Source of the DNA: Polytrichum commune
Lineage: Eukaryota > Streptophyta > Polytrichopsida > Polytrichales > Polytrichaceae
Length of the DNA: 64,000 nt
Reading direction: 5' to 3'
Assembly: GCA_950295325.1 (NCBI GenBank)
Contig: OX485809.1
Coordinates: forward strand, 40,703,081 to 40,767,080
The notes beneath the pieces are model-generated. The model searched no databases. It was not told the origin of the DNA and saw only the letters and a program-made list of their open reading frames with translations. Below, one piece after another: positions 57,147-64,000 of the stretch. A program made the translations under genes and the position numbers. Positions within the stretch are counted from its first letter, which is position 1. Each line of letters opens with the position of its first letter.

Positions 57147-59004
57147 GAATCAGGTTCGATAAAATCCTGGTGCAGGCGTCCTGCAATCATACGCCGCTGC
57201 ATCCGAGCTTCTCCTTGTCCAGTTCTGGCCTTGATGTGAAGGCTGGGCTATCTTATCTTGCATTTTGCCCTTTTGAGCAAAGTCTTTTGTGGAGGATTGC
57301 ATTTGTCTCCAATTAAAGTATATCTGTGACTGCATTCTCAATGAAGCCAGCTTTTTCTGCTTTGATTCCAATAGCCAAGCCAGTGGAGCTTGCTGAAAGA
57401 CAAACGTTGTTGTTGGAGCGCTTCAACTCAGTGTTTCAACAAATTACCATGACTTTTGAACAAATGTGCTTTTGGGCTCAAGGATCTGGACAAGATCCTG
57501 GGTATAGTATCTTGAGAGTCTCCTATGAGACATCTCTCAAACTACCCCTAATATGTGTCAATTGGGAGATGCAATTTGACAATCTTCATTCGAGAGGGTG
57601 TCAGATTTCAAAACTTTTGAAATTCAGTTATTTGCATTTTATTGCAATTCACATGGCAAGAATTTTGGAGGTGAAGTAGAGATTTCACATTTTGGGGTTC
57701 CTCCTATTTGACCTTAATGGTGAGGGTAGGGAGCTTCAGGGACCTGTATACAAGTTATCAGAGGTTGACTGCTTGTAAGGTGCGTGAAGGTTACAGAGGT
57801 TCTTGTCATGTTAGTGCTGTCTGACATTGAAGACATTGTCTCTGCTCAAAGTTTGAGGATTGGACCTCAAAACATAACTTTGAATTGTTGTCTTGAAGGT
57901 GCATCACTTTCTCGCATAAGAGTCTTCGTGGGTACTTTTGAAGAAATGAGATTATATTTGTGTTACTGAGAGATTCACACTTTACTGTAGTTCTTTCTAA
58001 TAAGTATGCTTAGGTAGTGTGATGCTCAAGGGTTTTCATATCTAGCCAAACTCATACTAACATCTTCAGGTATGGTTGTGGATACTTATTTGGAGTGTCA
58101 TCAAAATGCACAACAAATTCTTTTATGCATCTCAAGTTAACATCTTCTGCAAGATTTTGACAAGAGAACCAACAAGACAACTTCAATAAGTAATTTTAAG
58201 GATCATGGTGGTCAGACTTTGAACAGGTTGGTTGTGATTTGGTTGCTCAGATTCTTGTATCTTGGCTTAGCTGGATTGAGTTGCTTGTTGCAGATCCTTT
58301 ATTGATGCTTTACAAGACTTGGAAAGCACTTCTTTGGGGAAGACATAGTGATTTATATTGTTGGGTAAAAGTGACACATTAGCGAACAAGAAACGTATTG
58401 TAGCAAAAAATGAATGTGTATATATACATTCTGGGAGAGTGAGTCCCCAATCTGATGTTCAGCCACCTTCTCCCACTCCCCTCTAGGTCAAGTCAGTGCT
58501 GTCTATAGTATGAAATGGTCAACATGGTCAAGATTTCCTTGAGATTCTGTGAGAAAAGACACTGAATTGTGACTACAAGTTATGACAAGTATGAGTATTA
58601 GAAGGTTGGTTTTTGGAGCTCCAAGTTGTTGAAGACCCTCAATGCATCTGGTGACTCAGATTTTCTTTTGTCACTGTAAGTGCTGTAACCATGTAGTGGA
58701 GGCCAAGATATATTGGAATCAATGGCAAGAAGTTTGCAATTTGCCCCTTGCAAAATCAAGTGAACGAGCTTGTAAGTCCTAAGGAAGTCTATGTTCTGTA
58801 TCTGTTGTTGCAATGTAGAGGGGCATGGCGATGCTGAGGTTGGACAAATGGCAGGCAGGTGCTTGAACCTTATGAAAGCAAGGTGAAATCCAAAGAGTGC
58901 TCAAGTATGTCCTTTTCCCCCATGGTTCATTCTATGCGTTGCCCAAGTCCACAAAATTCCATTCTCTCAAGTCCCTAATTTTTCCAAATGAGCTATCAAT
59001 CTTA
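57147..59004. other. 3' flank of the small coiled-coil gene, no further gene seen
   Basis: Probably 3' UTR for the first few hundred bases. The open frame at 57326-57679 (plus) has no recognisable domain. Confidence 0.45.
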
Positions 59005-59484
59005 TGTATGGAATAATCTGTTCATTTCAGGATTTGTACATACAGAAGATCGAAACAAAGAGGACTCATTCTTGAGTCAATTTGGACCGAGAGTCTTTAT
59101 GATAAGTAAATCCATAATAGTTTCCCATTTTCCAAGGGCACTGGGGGATTATTTTGTCTCAAGAAGAATGTCAGTTAAATGAACACATTAAGGTGCCTTT
59201 TTTTGAAGTATAGCATCTTTGGACACTGAGTTACAGAGGTGCAATGCTAACAATTGCAAGCTTCAAATCTGAAGGTTATCCTATCTCTAGCAGGAGTTAA
59301 TTTGGTAATTTAGCTGAAATTCTTCCAAAGAGATATTAATCTCCCAGCGCCCTTGGAAAATGGAAAACTATTACTGGTCTACTCATCATAAAGACCCTCT
59401 GTCAATATTCCCTCAAGAATGGGGTCTTTTTTGTTTGAATCTTGTGCGTAGAAATCATGAAATAAGCAGATTGTTCCATGCATG
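59005..59484. repeat. Long imperfect inverted duplication (146/147-bp arms, 187-bp loop)
   Basis: The left arm 59005-59150 and right arm 59338-59484 are reverse complements over their full length, at roughly 75-80% identity. Well-kept blocks include GTCTTTATGAT, CCATTTTCCAAGGGC and CATTCTTGAG. The left arm is an open frame (WNNLFISGFVHTEDRNKEDS, FPRALGDY). The right arm in the matching frame has several stops. A transcript would form a long hairpin. Confidence 0.8.
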
Positions 59485-61097
59485 CCTGGTGCCTTTGGTA
59501 TGCTTACAAAGTCTCGTGCTTCAAAAAATGGAAAATGTTGGGTGGACTCATAGGACATGATGGACAAAGTTAAAACACTCATTTGAGTGCTATCTACATG
59601 TCAAGGCTTACAGTAACGAACGGACATGCAAAAAGACACATGTTACGATATGATTTGACTATGTGCTCAAAATAAGTACACCTTTCTAGGTTCAATAGTT
59701 AACACAAATGGGAGGGCCTATGTGAAAGAAGAATTGACACTTTGAACTCTTATAACTTTTGCATCTGAACTCTAATTTAATACTTGAAATTACAATTTTT
59801 ACAATCCATGATTGCAAACCGTATGGGACAATTTACGATCACATCCAACGGTCAAAAGTGTATGTGGAGTTGGAACTGTCCGTTCTAGGCCCCACATACC
59901 TTATAGCTCTCGCCATCCAAGAACCCTTTCTTGAACCCAAATGGGAGGAATATTTGTTGCTGGATATCCGAAGGGGCCCCCAAAGCTGAGAGATTAAAAG
60001 TTCTTATTTCTTGGATGTATAAGAAGTTGCCACATAGATGTTGGGTGTCCAAAGCACAAGGTGACTCACCACCTGATGTGGCACCTTCCCATAATTCAAA
60101 AGGGGCCATTTGTCAGAACATTTATTTCTGTATGAGGGTCCCCTAGAATCATGAGAGAAGAGTATCCCTCCAATGAGAGGCTCATGGGAGGAGCCTTCAA
60201 TGGCTCATTCAATATCTATGGGAAGAGGTAAAACGTACTAAAGTGTATATTATATTCAACATCTAGACAGGTTCCAATGTTGCCCACCTTCTTGGAGGCA
60301 TGGTGGAGAAACCTTAACTTGCGAGGAATCAATATGGCCCCACCAGACAATGATTCAGTAGAGTACCTACCTACCCCACAAATATGATACTACTAGAAGA
60401 GAAAAAAAGATGCTAGATACGAAACCTTCCAAAAATGGTTGTGGAAGATAAGTGTCATATTCTTGTAAGATGACATTGGCGAATCCTAATTTCTTTTGTT
60501 GGAACATTCGACACATGGAAGTTTCACCCGAGAGTGGATTCATAAGTGTTATCATATCTTAAGACACTGGGTGCATGATGGTGTCCAACTATTATAACAA
60601 CTTCGGCTTCATGGTGTTCAAATAAAACCATGTAAGGACTCTAGGGGAAAAAGGGTTCTCTATAGGTTACAGGCCGGTGAATTCCAATTGAGTTTGGTAG
60701 ATTGAGTTGGGGCCACTAATGGCAACATGTTTATAGTCAACGTGCCTACAAACTAGAAAACCACAAACTACACAGTCCCTAACTTTGTTTCACCTGTCCC
60801 AATGGATGAGTCACTTGACAGTTGTTTTAGCAAGAACTTATAGAGTGTACCGCGAATTGAGTGGATACGGCTTAGTGCATGAAATGGAACATGACACTTG
60901 AAGAAGATATTCTTAAACCAACTCATGCATTGAATTTTGAATCCTAATCGACCTTGACATGTGCCTAAGGTTGAGGAGCTGGGGTCAAAAGTTGGACATA
61001 AACATCCATTTTCAACTCCAATCAGACCTGGGGGGATTGAAACTGAAGTTGTGTGTGACAACACCACGAGAGCCTCGTTGCGTGTGCAGCTTAGCTG
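59485..61097. other. Gene-free spacer
   Basis: No supported gene. It contains copy 3 of dispersed repeat family A at 59805-59900. Confidence 0.45.
59805..59900 (+). repeat. Dispersed repeat family A, copy 3
   Basis: It runs ATCCATGATTGCAAACC, GGGACAAT, GTGTATGTGGAGTTGGAACT and ends CCCCACATAC. The motif order equals that on the minus strand at 8420-8518. Confidence 0.6.
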
Positions 61098-61622
61098 ATG
61101 AATCGTGGCCATCGAGCGCAGAAGCTGGTGAAGGTGGCCACGGAGATGATCCCAATGCACCAGCCAGCCGGCCGGCAAGCGGTTTGGAATCTGGGCAAAG
61201 CGGCTGCTGAAGAAGAACTGGTGATCCAGCAGCACCCTAGCTATGGTCCTTCACTCATGACATCATCCTTCGACTGCCTCGCTCTTGCTCGCTCGCTCGC
61301 TACCGCTGCTGCTAACCCTAAACTTATTAGCTCCTCGATCGGTGGTTGCTGCTGCCGCCTGACCTGTCAGGCCCAAAAGCTGTTGACCCTCAACACGCCC
61401 GTGGACTGGTGGGGCTTCGTGGTCGGTCGCCCAACCAATATCCCGTCCACGATCCATCCCCTTTCTTCGTATAATAAACCCAACGAAAATGTGGGAATTG
61501 GTGTCACAAAGATCCGCCGCAGCAGCACGCATCTGGCTAGGTACACACACGGCCAGTTGACTCAACTGATGGGGAGAGACCGACCCCTGGTTCCAGATGA
61601 GCCGGTTGAGTTTGAGAAGTAA
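61098..61622 (+). CDS. Possible gene in a GC-rich island, unknown product
   Basis: A 174-codon ATG frame (starting MNRGHRAQKLVKVATEMIPM) runs through an island much richer in G+C than its flanks. No domain is recognised. The island also holds a telo-box (AACCCTAAA, 61313-61321), a GGCCCA motif (61369-61374) and a (CTCG)n stretch, all typical of plant gene starts. These could equally mark the 5' end of a minus-strand gene, where open frames overlap at 60768-61235 and 61263-61721. The existence of a gene start is more likely than this exact frame. Confidence 0.28.
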   Translation: MNRGHRAQKLVKVATEMIPMHQPAGRQAVWNLGKAAAEEELVIQQHPSYGPSLMTSSFDCLALARSLATAAANPKLISSSIGGCCCRLTCQAQKLLTLNTPVDWWGFVVGRPTNIPSTIHPLSSYNKPNENVGIGVTKIRRSSTHLARYTHGQLTQLMGRDRPLVPDEPVEFEK

Positions 61623-61624
61623 CT

Positions 61625-61950
61625 GGTTGAAGGTCAAGCCTTCAGGAAAATTACTGGTCGTTTTAGAGGAATTTGCCGAAATATACCTCAAATTACTAAA
61701 GAAAAGCTGAAAGATTGTCAAGAAGTAACTGGTTGGACTGAAGAGCAGTAGGATCTTGACTCGCTATGTCCGAAAACACCCTTGGACATTGTAGCTGAGA
61801 TTCAGAAATGGCCGGTTCAAGTTCAAGACTCTAGGCAAATCACCGATCATTTGAGAAGAATCTAGAGTAGAAACCTCAAATAAAGGAAAACGAACAGATA
61901 TCAGCATGTAACCAGTTGGAATTGGTAATACTTCAATCTTGATTGATTTT
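61625..61950. repeat. Diverged two-copy duplication, ~189-bp period
   Basis: GGTTGAAGGTCAAGCC at 61625 and GGTTCAAGTTCAAGAC at 61816 start two units. Both continue with GGAAAATTACTGGTC- or GGCAAATCACCGATC-like sequence, then ACCTCAAAT and AACTGGTTGGA or AACCAGTTGGA. Confidence 0.55.
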
Positions 61951-64000
61951 GTCCAAAATTTCCTGGGACTGTGTGTGAGAGCGAGAGAGAGAGAGATTGG
62001 TTTTTCTTCTCTTTTTTTGGTTGACAGAAGCCGAAATAGCACTATGTTGTAGGTTCCGAGGGCCCAAGAATGTTCAGGGGATTACGCTCCCTTCATTTCC
62101 CGGGTAATTTCATAGTGTTGCAAAAGCCCGCTGGCAACCAAAAAAACATAAAATTTTGTGGCAAAACAACATGCGGGCATGGTTTTGAGTTGGTGGATGG
62201 ACATCACATGTCAACGTACAACACATTGATATTCCTTTTTCTGTTCTTTCTTGTGGCAAAACCTTGTTGAAAATCGAGTTGATACAAACTATGTCATGAT
62301 GGGTCCCACTGGAGCCAGTAACAACCTGGCTGTTAGCCTTTGCAGAATACCATTTACTAAACACAACCTAATAAAACAAAGGGAGCATTTTTTTATGGAA
62401 AAAAGAATACTAAAACTCATCTTGAATAATTTTATGAGAATGTCAATGTCGAATAAATAAAGAAGAAGACACACCCACTTGGGGGGGAAGCAAAAGCCCT
62501 CAAGCGTGCCACTTGCCCCCACCACAAGGGACTGACTCCTTGGGGAGGGTTGTATATCACGTGTGACCGAGGGGTATTAATTATTGTAGGGGGTATTTTG
62601 ATGGCCTGGACTAATTAAATGAACCATTCGATTACGTCATTATCTAATCCATGGTGTTTCAAGGGTCTATGTAATTACTTACAAAGTGTAAAGGGGGGTA
62701 AATTTTTGGCCCCTAAATTTATCATGATGTATTGAAGTAAATTAGAAAAGTGAGATCCAAAGATTAAAGCCATGGATAATTCTAACAGTTTGAGTGCCAA
62801 AATTAAGACTAAGTTATCAAGGAATGGCATTAGGGAAGCAGTGAATTCCAAATGGTAGTTGCTTTTGTATTGATGATCATAAAATAAAATAAAATAAAAG
62901 TAACATTCGGGTTTGGTTTGTACACCAACATGAATGGGAGTCCGTTCCTCTATACCATGTTCATGTTTGACACAATAAAATAAAAGTAACATTGGGGTTT
63001 TGTTTGTATTGATGATCATAAATTATAAGCTACAACAACTTAGCTTTCAGATATGTTACCATTACACACTCAATGACACAAACAACACACAAATGCTCCA
63101 ATTCGTCACAAATTCTAGGTCCAAAATTGTACAATGCTCAATGTTGCAATTGCAATGATGGTTGCACACAATTGTTAATGTTGCATCATTATGCAAAACC
63201 AAGTCTTGCACTTGTGTTACCCTTGAAATGTTTGTCAAAAACTGTATAGAGGGCAAACTTGCACCAACTCTTGCCCTCGGTCAAAAAACATGAAATGTTG
63301 TCCTTTGACATGGCCTCAAGGACAAGGATTCATAAACATGTGTGATAATAGTTGCACAATATATCATAATGATGTGATGTTGAACTTCAACTTTGAAAAT
63401 GAGGGTGGAATAGGTCTCCCGCACAAAAAGTGCTAAAGTTTAGTTCTTCAATTTACATATCCTATACCTTTGTGTGCTTTCAAACGATTTGATTTTTTGT
63501 ACTCACGAACATATTTGGCTCCCTTAAATAACTACTCAAAGCATCCTTTTGAAGGAGTAGGGGGGTGATGGTTGGCTACCGTGCACCATATGGGTGGATA
63601 CTGCTACACAATATGGAAATGACTACCATGCACATTGTAGTTGGCCACCACAAACATGGGGATCGGCTACCAAGCACAAGTCCCTCCTACTACCATCACA
63701 TGTGCGGTCGGCATCCATGATATTATGGTCGGCTATCAATTTGGCATGGATTAAAACTAAAACTTTCAAAGCAAAATTTAGATTTATGTTAGAGATGAAA
63801 CATACTTAGTGGACATGTTGGTACAAATAAAGTTATAGTTATGATATTAGTAGCGTTCCCAATTAAGGTGCTAGTAGGGTAAGGGGTAGGGTAGTGGTTG
63901 GGGTGGCAGCTAGGATTAAGTGTTAGTATGAATAAAAACATATTGCTAGAAAAGGCAAAATGGATAATGGGAGGTAGGACCATAGACCATGACAAACATT
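61951..64000. other. AT-rich spacer to the window end, no supported gene
   Basis: No gene was recognised. It contains a short GA-rich run near 61977-61998 and dispersed repeat family B copy 2. Confidence 0.5.
62864..63022 (-). repeat. Dispersed repeat family B, copy 2, flanked by 20-bp direct repeats
   Basis: TTTGTATTGATGATCATAAA occurs at 62864-62883 and unchanged at 63003-63022. Between them, on the minus strand, lie GGAACGGACTCCCATTCATG and two ATTTTATT-rich tracts. The direct repeats may be a target-site duplication of a short retroelement, or part of a local tandem duplication, since AATAAAATAAAAGTAACATT also occurs twice. Confidence 0.6.

Noticed and set aside
57326-57679. 117-codon frame after the small coiled-coil gene as a second gene
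   Set aside because: No domain and no gene-start signals; more likely 3' UTR.
1-64000. CRISPR arrays, operons, riboswitches or ribosome binding sites
   Set aside because: This is plant nuclear DNA; the repeats present are tandem, inverted or transposon-derived and lack regular unique spacers.

Overview
The window is nuclear DNA of a land plant. Genes are intron-split with GT-AG borders, and they encode plant-type families (SUVR5 histone methyltransferase, R3H-SUZ protein, dirigent protein, F-box protein). Gene starts carry telo-box (AAACCCTAA) and GGCCCA motifs. The DNA between genes is AT-rich and full of decayed transposons. The F-box protein and the SUVR5 variant look more like those of non-flowering plants (bryophyte, lycophyte or fern) than of angiosperms, but the species is not identified.

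Layout: 1-310 is a tandem repeat. A MYND zinc-finger gene (minus, 2857-3711 plus an unresolved 5' part) has a telo-box/GGCCCG promoter near 4850-4900. From 5.5 to 7.8 kb lie a 241-bp foldback MITE with four palindromic subrepeats, a TIR element with an internal 330-bp duplication, and a degenerate tandem repeat. A single-exon, GC-rich dirigent gene (plus, 12738-13334) stands alone in about 12 kb of AT-rich DNA. From 18771 to 27716 (minus) I reconstructed a 12-exon SUVR5-like gene that closes exactly in frame (5,103 nt, 1,700 aa). An orphan exon-like fragment resembling chloroplast VIPP1 lies just upstream at 28120-28202. The range 31.8-47.5 kb is a transposon graveyard: MITE, foldback, a SINE with a perfect 16-bp target-site duplication, a SWIM-type transposon protein relic, and a PIF/Harbinger transposase pseudogene.

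From 48.2 kb on comes a second gene cluster. It holds an eight-exon R3H-SUZ gene (plus, 48378-51650, 486 aa), convergent with a single-exon F-box gene (minus, 52913-54259). A small two-exon gene (plus, 56085-57146, 93 aa) follows, whose only intron is almost wholly a five-copy, about 148-bp tandem repeat. At 59.0-59.5 kb there is a 480-bp imperfect inverted duplication able to form a long hairpin. The last 4 kb holds a GC-rich gene-start-like island and repeats.

The genes share no evident pathway. SUVR5 acts in chromatin repression, R3H-SUZ in nucleic-acid binding, the F-box protein in ubiquitin ligation, and dirigent in extracellular phenolic coupling. The most unusual points are the SUVR5 structure (internal module duplication, coding minisatellite, nearby VIPP1 exon), the nucleosome-length repeat intron, and the inverted duplication at 59 kb. 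Exon joins were made by eye from splice motifs, frame closure and remembered family sequences. No database search was possible.
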